Positions 45,836 through 54,646 of a stretch of 64,000 nucleotides of DNA are shown one piece after another. Where the stretch lies: NCBI GenBank assembly GCA_964544885.1, contig CAZJDX010000002.1, forward strand, positions 62,001 to 126,000. The letters are read 5' to 3'. A model generated the notes under the pieces. It ran no database searches. It was given only the letters and a program-made list of their open reading frames with translations, and was not told the origin of the DNA. Position numbers and translations under genes: made by a program. The stretch is from QQVM01 sp964544885 (GTDB lineage: Bacteria > Bacteroidota > Bacteroidia > AKYH767-A > 2013-40CM-41-45). How positions within the stretch are numbered: the stretch's first letter is position 1; each line of letters begins with the position of its first letter.

Positions 45836-48800
45836 ATGAGAAATTTCTTTTCGGCCACAATAAGGTTGACTTTGATCCTCTTTTCACTAATCCTGATTCA
45901 AAACGGTGAAGTCAAAGCCAGTCATGCCATGGGTGCAGATCTCACCTATGAATGTATTGGACCAAACCAGTTCAGAATTACCTATTCATTCTACAGGGAT
46001 TGTGATGGAATTGATGCTCCTACAAGTGTGTCGGTCGACTACACATCTTCCTGTTTTCCGGGTGGAAGCGTAACCCTCAATCCTACCCCTTCAAGTCCCA
46101 CATTGATTTCTGCGACATGTCCCACTGCGCTTACAACCTGTAATGGAGGAACGTATACCGGAATTCAGGAATGGATTTACACGGGAATAGTTACATTGCC
46201 GGGTCCTTGTGCCGACTGGGAATTCAGTTATGGCGAATGTTGCAGAAACACCGCGATAACGACCGTTCCTGGAGCGGCCTCATATAACCTCTATGTATAT
46301 ACCCTTCTGAATAACCTGGATGCCCCATGTAATAATTCACCTACCTTCAGTAACAATCCCGTTCCTTTCGCCTGTGTTGGTCAGAGATTTTGCTTTAATC
46401 ATGGGGCAACGGATGCAGATGGCGATTCGATCACATACCAGTTGATCACTCCTTTATCGGCAGCCGGAACTCCAATTACATATGATGCAGCTTACTCGCC
46501 TCAGCAGCCGGTCATTTCTGCACCTCCCGTTATTTTCAATTCCGTTTCCGGTGACATTTGTATGGTTCCTACTCAGGCTGATGTTACGGTCTTTGCTGTT
46601 CTTGTGAGTGAGTACAGAAACGGAGTCCTTATCGGACAAGTTGAAAGGGACATCCAGCTGACCGTTAATAATTGTCTCAATGTACTCCCAAGTATGACAG
46701 GTATGGATGGTATGCCCTTCTTTACCAAAACCATTTGCGCTAATGTGCCTTTTTCTTTCTGGGTCAGGACCATTGATCCGGATGTGACAGACACAACCTA
46801 TCTTACCTGGGATTATGGTATTCCAAATGCAACTTTCACCACTTTCGGAGGCAGAAGGGATTCAGGTGTGTTCAACTGGACACCTACAATCGCAGATATT
46901 TCTACTACACCACATTGTATGACAGTCACTGTCAAGGACAATCACTGTCCCTATCTGGGACAGCAGGTATATTCTTTCTGTTTTACCGTATGCGGGGTAG
47001 AGGCGGATGCCGGGCCGGATCAAACGATACCTTGTGGAACGACAACTACCTTGAATGGTGATGCTGAATCAGGGTGTGGAGGGACCTATACCTACAAATG
47101 GCTCCAGAACCCCTGGCTCCCGGCCGATGTCAACAGTCAGTCTGTGACCGTTGGGTCCGGCACTTATTACCTTGAAGTCAGTGCCGGAACTATGGCATGC
47201 AAGGATACAGATACCGTGAGTGTATTTTATGCCGGTGCGCCAACGGCGAACTTTAGTTTTACCACCAGTTGCAGCGGATTAACGGTACCTTTTACTGATC
47301 TTAGTGCAGGAGGCGCCAGTTCCTGGCAATGGGATTTTGGAGATATGACTACCAGCAACCAGCAAAATCCCACTCATACCTTCCCGGCAAATGGTACCTA
47401 TACAGTTACCCTCACGGTTGATAATGGCTCCGGATGTTCCGGTGTGATGTCTCAGCAGGTAACGGTGAATACCAATATTCCAAGCGCGTCATTTACGGCT
47501 CCGGCTGTTTGTGAAGGAACTGTCAGTGCCTTCAACGATCTTAGTGCCGGTGCACCGGTTTCATGGCTATGGAATTTTGGTGATCCGGCCAGCGGTGCAA
47601 GCAATACTTCTAATAGTCAAAATCCCAATCACAGCTTTTCTGCACCAGGCACCTATTCTGTAAGCCTGGAAGTTACCAATGCGGCAGGTTGTTCCAATAC
47701 AGTTGTGCAAAATGTGGTGGTAAATGCTAATCCTTCCATCACGCTTTCCGATGTCAGTATTTGCTCCGGTGACCAAACTACCCTCAGCGGTCCTGCAGGA
47801 TTCAACTCCTATGCGTGGACTCCGGGAGGGAATACGCAATCCATAATCGTTTCTCCTCTTTCAACAACTTCTTATTCGTTGACCGTTATAGACAATAATA
47901 ACTGTCAGGATTCGGATGTTCTGGATGTTATTGTAAATCCCTTACCGGTAGCTCTTGCAGGTTCTGATACAACGATTTGTGAAGGGACAACAGCCATCCT
48001 GAATGGTGACGGTGCCGGTGCCGGAGGAACTTATTTATGGAATCCGGGAAATCTTGCAGGGCAATCCGTCAGCGTTTCTCCCGTGTCTACGACTGATTAT
48101 ACCGTGAGGGCAACTGATATACAAGGATGTTCGAACACAGATATTCTCCGGGTAAATGTTAACCCAATGCCCCAGGTAAGCGCAGGGGATGATACTGACA
48201 TCTGTAAAGGCGATTCGATAACCATTACAGCCATCGCGGGAGGTGGAAATTATGTATGGAATCCAGGCGGATACCTTACCAGTTCAATCAGGGTGGCACC
48301 CGCCAATACAACGACCTATACAGTAACCGTTAGCGATGGTATCGGTTGTGCAGGAATAGATCAGGTTGAAATTGTGGTGAATCCATTACCTGTCGCATCT
48401 TTCAGCAGTACAGCGCCAGCTTGTGTAAATGCATCGGTTAATTTCAGTGATGCTTCCAATATTACCTCTGGTTCAATCAGTAACTGGACATGGTTGTTTG
48501 GTGACGGACAGTCGGCCAATGTTCAGAATCCATCCAAGAGTTATACCACCTCCGGCGCTTACAATGTCAGTTTAACGGTAGCCTCCGATGCCGGTTGTCT
48601 TGATACGATCGTGAATGCCATAAACATTAACCCGCTTCCGGTAGCTAATGCGGGCAATGATGATGATATCTGTCCCGGTTTCAGTGCGACCCTCACGGGA
48701 TCCGGCGGCACACAGTACCTGTGGACTCCAGGCGGTATGAACACCGCTTCCATAACCGTCAGTCCTGCCTCAACTACGCTCTATACACTCCAGGTTACTG

Positions 48801-50578
48801 ACGCGAACGGATGTGTCAATACTGACGAGGCTCAGGTCATAGTTAATCCCGTTCCAGCTGCCAATGCAGGTATCGACAGGGATATTTGTTTCGGAGAATC
48901 AACCACGCTGGTAGCCACCGGGATCGGTGATTATACCTGGACCCCGGGAAATGTTAATACGGCTAATTACACGATCAGTCCCGGAGCTACATCTACCTAT
49001 ACAGTAAGGGTTGTTAATGTGTACGGTTGTGAAGATTCCGATGAAGTGCTTGTGAGGGTTAATCCGCTTCCTGTATCTTCATTCAGCAGTACCGGCCCGG
49101 TTTGCCAGTATTCAAACGTGAGTTTTACGGATTTGTCATCCATCAGTTCCGGAAGTATCAGTGGATGGGAATGGGATCTTGGAAATGGAGTTCAAAGCAC
49201 AGTCCAGAATCCTGCCCTTGCTTATAACATTCCGGGTACCTATCCTGTAAACCTTATTGTTACGACCGATAAGGGATGTAAAGATACAACCACAAATACC
49301 CTTACAATTTGGGCAGAACCGGTGGCTTCATTCACGAACACGAATGTTTGTGAAGGAATTCCCATACAGTTTACCAATACTTCAACTATCGCCGATGCCT
49401 CACCGCTTACCTATTCATGGGATTTGGGAGACGGCACACCGTCCGGACAGGCATCACCCAGTCACCTTTATACCGGATACGGTAGTTATCTTGCAGTACT
49501 GAATGTTACTTCTTCCAATGGCTGTAACGATCAGATCACAAGAGTGGTCAATGTGTATGCCATTCCTTCTGCGGACTTTGTCTTCAACCCTGCCTGCGAA
49601 GATAATGCCGCGGTTTTCAATGACAGAAGTACTGTAGCTGATGGATTTATCAATTCATGGTATTGGACCTTTGGTGATGGTGAATCAGGAATGGTGCAGA
49701 GTCCTTCACACACTTATGATGATCCTGGCCATTATCCGGTTAACCTGCTCATTGCAAGTAACCATGGGTGCAGGGACAGTATCGATGGTGTGATCAGGAT
49801 TATACCAAGACCGGTGGCAGACTTTAGTACAGAAAACGATTGTGAAGGGTATCCGATACAACTCACAGACCTTTCTTATCCCGTAACCGGTTCGATTGTG
49901 CAGTATTTATGGAGTTTCGGAGATGGTTCAACCTCTGTTGATCAGAGTCCTGTTCATCTGTATTCTTCACCAGGTTGGTATGAGGTTGCACTTACGGTTG
50001 TCACTGACAGCGGTTGTGCCACGACACTTTCCCGTCCTAATGCCTTGCAGATCTATGATGCACCGGACGCTCTCTTTTCCAGTACGGACAGTGAAGCCAG
50101 CGATCTCTATCCGCTTGTGAATTTCAATAACCAGACAGGATCACAGGCATTTTACTATTGGAATTTTGGTGACGGAACTACTTCACAGGATTATTCGCCC
50201 AGCCATATGTATCCGGGAATTGGTGTATATGATGTTCAGCTCATTGCCATTGATTTTAATGGTTGCGTGGATTCAATTCTCAGCAGGGTTGAAATAAGAC
50301 CTACCTCCACGATTTACATACCGAACGCCTTTACTCCAAACGGAGACAAGAGGAATGATCAGTTCCGCATTTACACCACCAATGTCGTCACCCTTGAAGC
50401 TCAGATTTTTGATCGTTGGGGATTAAAGGTTTATGAGTGGAATAACCTGGAAGGTGGTTGGGATGGAGTGGTAGAAGGTGATCCGGTTCAGGCAGACGTT
50501 TATGTATACCGGGTTTCGACTGTTGACGTAAATAATAAGCGTGAAACCAGGATAGGTCATGTCAGCCTCGTGAGGTAG
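45836..50578 (+). CDS. Giant PKD/Ig-repeat surface protein with T9SS type B signal
   Basis: A 1580-residue secreted adhesin-like protein. The signal peptide (MRNFFSATIRLTLILFSLILIQNGEVKA) and the N-terminal SHAMGADLTYECIGPNQFRI module are typical of large gliding-associated proteins. From about residue 390 there are roughly six Ig-like units (AG.DT.IC.G....Y.WNPGG..TTTYTV.V.D..GC) alternating with eight PKD domains (FGDG...NPSHTY...G.Y.V.L.V....GC). The C-terminus is a type B (CHU_C) sorting domain: IYIPNAFTPNGDKRNDQFRIY, IFDRWGLKVYEWNN. T9SS exports such proteins and may anchor them with a SprB-like role. The ATG at 45836 gives the proper signal peptide. The 288-base gap upstream has no gene; a clear terminator follows. 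Confidence 0.9.
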   Translation: MRNFFSATIRLTLILFSLILIQNGEVKASHAMGADLTYECIGPNQFRITYSFYRDCDGIDAPTSVSVDYTSSCFPGGSVTLNPTPSSPTLISATCPTALTTCNGGTYTGIQEWIYTGIVTLPGPCADWEFSYGECCRNTAITTVPGAASYNLYVYTLLNNLDAPCNNSPTFSNNPVPFACVGQRFCFNHGATDADGDSITYQLITPLSAAGTPITYDAAYSPQQPVISAPPVIFNSVSGDICMVPTQADVTVFAVLVSEYRNGVLIGQVERDIQLTVNNCLNVLPSMTGMDGMPFFTKTICANVPFSFWVRTIDPDVTDTTYLTWDYGIPNATFTTFGGRRDSGVFNWTPTIADISTTPHCMTVTVKDNHCPYLGQQVYSFCFTVCGVEADAGPDQTIPCGTTTTLNGDAESGCGGTYTYKWLQNPWLPADVNSQSVTVGSGTYYLEVSAGTMACKDTDTVSVFYAGAPTANFSFTTSCSGLTVPFTDLSAGGASSWQWDFGDMTTSNQQNPTHTFPANGTYTVTLTVDNGSGCSGVMSQQVTVNTNIPSASFTAPAVCEGTVSAFNDLSAGAPVSWLWNFGDPASGASNTSNSQNPNHSFSAPGTYSVSLEVTNAAGCSNTVVQNVVVNANPSITLSDVSICSGDQTTLSGPAGFNSYAWTPGGNTQSIIVSPLSTTSYSLTVIDNNNCQDSDVLDVIVNPLPVALAGSDTTICEGTTAILNGDGAGAGGTYLWNPGNLAGQSVSVSPVSTTDYTVRATDIQGCSNTDILRVNVNPMPQVSAGDDTDICKGDSITITAIAGGGNYVWNPGGYLTSSIRVAPANTTTYTVTVSDGIGCAGIDQVEIVVNPLPVASFSSTAPACVNASVNFSDASNITSGSISNWTWLFGDGQSANVQNPSKSYTTSGAYNVSLTVASDAGCLDTIVNAININPLPVANAGNDDDICPGFSATLTGSGGTQYLWTPGGMNTASITVSPASTTLYTLQVTDANGCVNTDEAQVIVNPVPAANAGIDRDICFGESTTLVATGIGDYTWTPGNVNTANYTISPGATSTYTVRVVNVYGCEDSDEVLVRVNPLPVSSFSSTGPVCQYSNVSFTDLSSISSGSISGWEWDLGNGVQSTVQNPALAYNIPGTYPVNLIVTTDKGCKDTTTNTLTIWAEPVASFTNTNVCEGIPIQFTNTSTIADASPLTYSWDLGDGTPSGQASPSHLYTGYGSYLAVLNVTSSNGCNDQITRVVNVYAIPSADFVFNPACEDNAAVFNDRSTVADGFINSWYWTFGDGESGMVQSPSHTYDDPGHYPVNLLIASNHGCRDSIDGVIRIIPRPVADFSTENDCEGYPIQLTDLSYPVTGSIVQYLWSFGDGSTSVDQSPVHLYSSPGWYEVALTVVTDSGCATTLSRPNALQIYDAPDALFSSTDSEASDLYPLVNFNNQTGSQAFYYWNFGDGTTSQDYSPSHMYPGIGVYDVQLIAIDFNGCVDSILSRVEIRPTSTIYIPNAFTPNGDKRNDQFRIYTTNVVTLEAQIFDRWGLKVYEWNNLEGGWDGVVEGDPVQADVYVYRVSTVDVNNKRETRIGHVSLVR

Positions 50579-50597
50579 AAAATATGTGTTTAGATTG

Positions 50598-50638
50598 AAA
50601 ATCAGCCTTTATCACCTTGATGAAGGCTGATTTTTTTT
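50598..50638 (+). terminator. Terminator after the PKD protein gene
   Basis: An 11- to 12-bp stem (AAATCAGCCTT near 50599-50609, AAGGCTGATTT at 50623-50633) with a 13-base loop, then a T-run to 50638. A strong intrinsic terminator 20 bases past the stop. Confidence 0.85.
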
Positions 50639-50696
50639 GTTGAAAAACCTGCTCATAACTAAAGGAGACGTTAACAGCCTTTTTTTTTAACAGGAC

Positions 50697-50704
50697 TAAC
50701 TTTG
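50697..50704 (+). promoter_or_regulatory. -7 box of the oxoamine synthase-like gene
   Basis: TAACTTTG is an exact TAnnTTTG match, 89 bases before the ATG at 50794. The -33 area has only GTTAAC near 50670. The leader of about 80 bases shows nothing I can identify. Confidence 0.4.
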
Positions 50705-50793
50705 CCTAAGGTTTTTGCGTATTCATACCTGCGTATTCACAACGCCTAAACAAAACCAAATGCTGCATCTGCAGTGAACCCCAAAACCCCGTT

Positions 50794-52065
50794 ATGTCAG
50801 AATTAAAAAGTAAGCACGAAATGGTGATTGAGATAGTCAATCAGGTTGCCTCAATTGCCGCCAAACTGGGCATTGTTCACACAAATACCGAGGACATTTC
50901 CCTGGATGGACGGCATATTACCATACGTGGCAACAAACTCCTGTATTTTGGGTCTTGCGGCTATCTTGGTCTGGAGCATGATCCCCGACTAAAGCAAGGC
51001 GCAATAGATGCGATCAATAAATATGGAACCCAGTTCTCTTCTTCCAGAGCCTATGTTTCATCTTCCTACTATCAGGAATCCGAAGAATTGTTAAGAAGGA
51101 TATTTAACGACAAGCCCTTGCTGCTTTTGCAGTCTCTCACGCTTGGACATATGTCCAATATTCCGATCATTGTTGGTAATGATGACGCGGTAATCATGGA
51201 TTCGCAAGTGCATGACAGTGTACAAACTGCCGTTCAGTTGCTCAAGAACCGTGATATTCATGTTGAAGTTATCCGTCATAACCGTCTTGATATGCTGGAA
51301 AGCAGAATCAAAGCGCTCAGAAATAATTACCAAAAGATCTGGTATATGGCGGACGGAGTTTACTCAATGCAGGGTGATTTTGCGCCGGTAAAAGATCTGT
51401 TCAAAATGGCAGATCAGTATGAACAACTTCATTTATACATTGATGATATTCACGGTATGAGCTGGGCAGGACCACATGGAGCCGGTTATGTATTAAGTCA
51501 GGGTAATTATCATCCCCGATTGTATCTCACCACAGGATTGACAAAGGCTTTCGGTACCGCCGGCGGTCTGTTGATCTATCCTGAAGAATCCACATTCAAC
51601 CTGATAAAGAACACCAGCAAAGCGTTCATCTTTTCCATTCAAATGCCTCCGATGATCCTGGGTGCGACCATCGAAGCGGCTAAGATCCATTTGAGTAACG
51701 AGATTTATACCTTGCAGGATGAGTTAAGGACCAAGATTGAGTTCTTCAACAGCACTGCTAAAAAACTCGGGTTGCCACTCATCAATGAAACACTTTCACC
51801 TATTGGATTTATAGGTGTTGGGAAACCTGACGTGGGTTATAACATGGTTCGCAGAATGATGAACCAGGGATATTATTTCAACCTGAGTGTCTTTCCCAGT
51901 GTGTCCTACAACAATACCGGATTAAGAATTCCTCTGAACAGGTTGAATACCTTTGAAGATATAGAAAATTTGCTTACTGAGATTTCCGTCCAGTTGCCTC
52001 AGGCACTAGCCGATTCCCAGTCCAGTATGTCTGAAATCTTCAAACACTTTAAACTGGTTGCCTGA
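50794..52065 (+). CDS. Divergent alpha-oxoamine synthase-like PLP enzyme
   Basis: A 423-residue fold-type I enzyme related to KBL, BioF, serine palmitoyltransferase and CqsA, which condense an amino acid with an acyl-CoA. Visible are LLYFGSCGYLGLEHDPRL, GTQFSSSRAYVSSSYYQESEELL, His140 (PLP-stacking position, SQVHDSV), ADGVYSMQGDFAP, IDDIHGMSWAGPHGAG (217-230) and PLP Lys251 in TTGLTKAFGTAGG. The IDDIHGMSWAGPHGAG loop is longer than the canonical DEAHSxG/DEAHGxG, marking a divergent clade. The product could be a sphingoid-type lipid precursor or an alpha-aminoketone, but the substrate cannot be told. No acyl carrier or reductase gene is adjacent. Flanked by a strong promoter box and terminator; monocistronic. 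Confidence 0.8.
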   Translation: MSELKSKHEMVIEIVNQVASIAAKLGIVHTNTEDISLDGRHITIRGNKLLYFGSCGYLGLEHDPRLKQGAIDAINKYGTQFSSSRAYVSSSYYQESEELLRRIFNDKPLLLLQSLTLGHMSNIPIIVGNDDAVIMDSQVHDSVQTAVQLLKNRDIHVEVIRHNRLDMLESRIKALRNNYQKIWYMADGVYSMQGDFAPVKDLFKMADQYEQLHLYIDDIHGMSWAGPHGAGYVLSQGNYHPRLYLTTGLTKAFGTAGGLLIYPEESTFNLIKNTSKAFIFSIQMPPMILGATIEAAKIHLSNEIYTLQDELRTKIEFFNSTAKKLGLPLINETLSPIGFIGVGKPDVGYNMVRRMMNQGYYFNLSVFPSVSYNNTGLRIPLNRLNTFEDIENLLTEISVQLPQALADSQSSMSEIFKHFKLVA

Positions 52066-52084
52066 TTTACCTGTATATTTCAAT

Positions 52085-52112
52085 AAAAAAGCCCGTGGAA
52101 ACGGGCTTTTTT
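52085..52112. terminator. Bidirectional terminator
   Basis: A perfect 12-bp stem (AAAAAAGCCCGT at 52085-52096, ACGGGCTTTTTT at 52101-52112) with GGAA loop, flanked by A- and T-runs, between convergent genes. It can serve both strands. Confidence 0.9.
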
Positions 52113-52133
52113 ATTTTTATCTATTGCTTCTTT

Positions 52134-52559
52134 TCATGGCTGTTCGCAGAGTTGCCAGAAGTTGTTCAGAATCGAGACGGCGGTGACGAAGTTTTCAAAG
52201 GAGATTGGTTTCAGGATATAGCCGGCCACATTGTAATTGTAAGCTTCAAACCTGTCCTTGTCATCATTGGATGTGGTCATCACAAAGACACTGATCGTGT
52301 GAAGGTCTTTGTCAGCCCTCAACTCCTTGAGAAATTCCAGGCCATTCATCTTGGGCATATTGATGTCCAACAGGATGATACGAGGTGTCGGGGTGATTTT
52401 TTGCGCTCCATTGGTTCCACGTAACATATCGAGCGCTTCAACACCGTTATGTGCAATTGTGAGAGGATTGGAAATATTACTTTTCTTAAAGGCCCTCTGC
52501 ACGTTCATGCAATCCACTTCGTCATCATCAACCAGTAGTATATTGACCACTTTTTCCAT
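52134..52559 (-). CDS. Single-domain response regulator
   Basis: A 141-residue CheY-like receiver: acidic pocket Asp11-Asp13, phosphoacceptor Asp65 in LLDINMPKMNG, then VFVMTTSNDD with the conserved Thr and YILKPISFENF with the conserved Lys. Residues 29-60 include an insert-like loop (NPLTIAHNGVEALDMLRGTNGAQKITPTP) seen in Rcp1-type regulators that pair with phytochrome-like kinases. No output domain. Divergent from the histidine kinase gene across a 226-base gap; they may form a pair. Confidence 0.9.
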   Translation of the reverse strand: MEKVVNILLVDDDEVDCMNVQRAFKKSNISNPLTIAHNGVEALDMLRGTNGAQKITPTPRIILLDINMPKMNGLEFLKELRADKDLHTISVFVMTTSNDDKDRFEAYNYNVAGYILKPISFENFVTAVSILNNFWQLCEQP

Positions 52560-52785
52560 GATTTTTTGAATTAATGCTAGTTGTACGAATGAGTATGGAC
52601 AGGGTTTCAGCTAAGTTTTTCTGTCTTAAAGAGTATTAGGAAGCTGATAGCGGACCTGTATTTTTTTGAATACGCTTCAATTTACCGGTTCATTTGTTTA
52701 TTCATGCTAAAATGTGTCACTTTCTTACACTTCGGTATCAAATGGGGATAAAAGGCGTAAGCAGAATGCTTTAAAACCGGAAGCC

Positions 52786-54168
52786 ATGAAAAATTTCTTT
52801 CGTTTCCTATTCAGGAAAAATTTCTATGAGAGCATTCCTTATGAAGACCTGATGTCGAGGCAGAGGTTTACCCTCTTCAGGATTTACTCATATACAGCTT
52901 TCATTGCCAGCGTAGCCACTGCATTGCAGATCCAGGCGCCGTTCCAGAGTGTTCAGGTGCTGACTGTGATCCTGTTCACCCTGGCATTTGTCATTCTTGT
53001 GAATTTCATTCTGGTGAACCGTACCGATAAGCTGCCCATTGCTTATATGATTAGTGTATTTGCCGGTTTTCTGGTCGTTCATATTCAGGCTTACAATGCC
53101 GGTGGAGTACTGAACTCAGGAACCATGTATTTGTGTGTGATCCTGATGACGGCATTCATGTTATTGGGAACTAAAGCGGGAAAGTGGTTTACAGTAATGG
53201 CCATTATGAGTGTCGGTATGTTGTTCTATGCTACCGAATTCACGACATGGACTTCCTATGATCTGTTTCAAAATGATATACATCTGATCAGGCAGGATGC
53301 TCTCGCCACTTTTATCCTTGCCTTGTTCCTTGTAGCAGCGCAAAGTAATTATCTGCATAGCGGAAAGAACGTCATCATCGAGAGAATTACACTCCAGAAA
53401 GATCAGCTTGAGATAAGTAACCGAAAACTCCAGGAATACACGGTTCATCTTGAAAGAACCAACCGTGAGTTGGACAAGTTTGCATCCATAGTTTCTCATG
53501 ATCTTAAAGCTCCATTGAGGGCAATCGGAAATCTTACAGGATGGATCGAAGAAGATGCCGGTGATACCCTGGTGCCGGAAGCAAGAACGCATTTTAATAT
53601 GATCAAGCAGAGGGTGAAAAGGATGGAAGATCTGATCAATGCAATTCTTGATTATTCCAGGGCGGATGAACGTACAGGTGAAGATGTGAAAATTGTAACC
53701 AGGGACCTGATAGAAGAGACACTTGATTTTATCGGGAAGCCGGAAAATGTTCATGTGTCGATCAGCGAAAATATGCCTGAAATGATCAGCGATAAAACCA
53801 GGTTACAGCAAGTCTTTTCAAACCTGATTGGAAATGCCATCAAATACAATGATAAACCTGCGATCAGTATAGATATCTCAGTTACTGAAAAGACGGATGG
53901 ATGGGAGTTCTCAGTAAAAGATAATGGTCCGGGTATAGAACCTCAGTATCATGAAAAGATATTTATCATCTTCCAGACGCTGAACAGGAGAGATGATGTG
54001 GAAAGTACCGGTGTGGGTCTGGCCATCGTTAAAAAAATAATTGAGGACCAGGGAGGTAAGATTTGGGTTGAATCGGATGGTAAGTCGGGTTCTGATTTCC
54101 GGTTCATCTGGCCAAAAGTGAAAAAAGCCAAGGATTCTGTGCTTATAGCCGCGCCTATAATTGTGTAA
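52786..54168 (+). CDS. Membrane sensor histidine kinase
   Basis: A 460-residue kinase. Six membrane helices lie in residues ~32-190 (e.g. VLTVILFTLAFVILVNFILV, MISVFAGFLVVHIQAY, ATFILALFLVAAQ) with almost no periplasmic loops, so it probably senses within the membrane. A coiled coil (~200-230) leads to HisKA with His238 in FASIVSHDLKAPLRAIGNL and HATPase_c (NLIGNAIKYND, VKDNGPGIEPQYHEKIFIIFQTL, STGVGLAIVKKIIEDQGG). The class resembles phytochrome-like kinases that use Rcp1-type regulators. The ATG at 52786 is chosen; the frame extends to a GTG at 52714. A small gene follows after 66 bases. Confidence 0.88.
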   Translation: MKNFFRFLFRKNFYESIPYEDLMSRQRFTLFRIYSYTAFIASVATALQIQAPFQSVQVLTVILFTLAFVILVNFILVNRTDKLPIAYMISVFAGFLVVHIQAYNAGGVLNSGTMYLCVILMTAFMLLGTKAGKWFTVMAIMSVGMLFYATEFTTWTSYDLFQNDIHLIRQDALATFILALFLVAAQSNYLHSGKNVIIERITLQKDQLEISNRKLQEYTVHLERTNRELDKFASIVSHDLKAPLRAIGNLTGWIEEDAGDTLVPEARTHFNMIKQRVKRMEDLINAILDYSRADERTGEDVKIVTRDLIEETLDFIGKPENVHVSISENMPEMISDKTRLQQVFSNLIGNAIKYNDKPAISIDISVTEKTDGWEFSVKDNGPGIEPQYHEKIFIIFQTLNRRDDVESTGVGLAIVKKIIEDQGGKIWVESDGKSGSDFRFIWPKVKKAKDSVLIAAPIIV

Positions 54169-54234
54169 GAACCGGGATTAAAAGATTAAACTCTTTGCAT
54201 ACGGGCAAGTTATATTGCTAAGAAAAAGAAAGCC

Positions 54235-54585
54235 ATGCAAAAAGGAAAAATCAACAACGGTGAAACACACTCCACGCGCGTCATGAAGGTGATTACGATA
54301 GAGCAGGACCGAAAGCAGATCGAAACAGAAATTGACAGGCATGTCAAGAGTATTCAATCACTGATACAAAGACTTGGACCGCCCGAAAGACAAAAATACT
54401 ATAATGGCTTGCTATCTCATCTCCTGGCGGAAGAAGTCAACTATCCGATTGTCAAACGTCAAACCGGAAACAGTACTATAAGTCGTGATTACAGTCGATT
54501 GAGTGAACATGAATTGCAACTCATAAGGGAACTTTCATCGCAGATAAACCAGCTTTACAATCACCTTGGCGACACGGCAAGTTAA
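54235..54585 (+). CDS. Small hypothetical helical protein downstream of histidine kinase
   Basis: A 116-residue soluble protein I do not recognise. It is charged and mainly helical: EQDRKQIETEIDRHVKSIQSLIQRLG, RQKYYNGLLSHLLAEEV and SEHELQLIRELSSQINQLYNHLG look like amphipathic helices. No signal peptide, cysteines or membrane segment. ATG with a purine-rich upstream stretch (AGAAAAAGAAAGCC). It follows the kinase gene by 66 bases on the same strand and ends at a strong terminator, so it may be cotranscribed with it and could be a partner or anti-regulator; this is inference. Confidence 0.65.
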   Translation: MQKGKINNGETHSTRVMKVITIEQDRKQIETEIDRHVKSIQSLIQRLGPPERQKYYNGLLSHLLAEEVNYPIVKRQTGNSTISRDYSRLSEHELQLIRELSSQINQLYNHLGDTAS

Positions 54586-54605
54586 GAGTGTAATGGATGA
54601 TATTG

Positions 54606-54635
54606 AAAAGCGTGAAAATTATTCACGCTTTTTTT
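54606..54635 (+). terminator. Terminator after the small hypothetical gene
   Basis: An 11-bp stem (AAAAGCGTGAA at 54606-54616, TTCACGCTTTT at 54622-54632), 5-base loop and a T-run to 54635. A-rich on the other side, so it may also end the convergent peptidase gene. Confidence 0.85.
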
Positions 54636-54646
54636 ATGTTCTCAAA

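Noticed and set aside
54606..54635. Hairpin as attenuator of the M14 peptidase gene
   Set aside because: It lies beyond the 3' ends of two convergent genes and has the form of a simple terminator.
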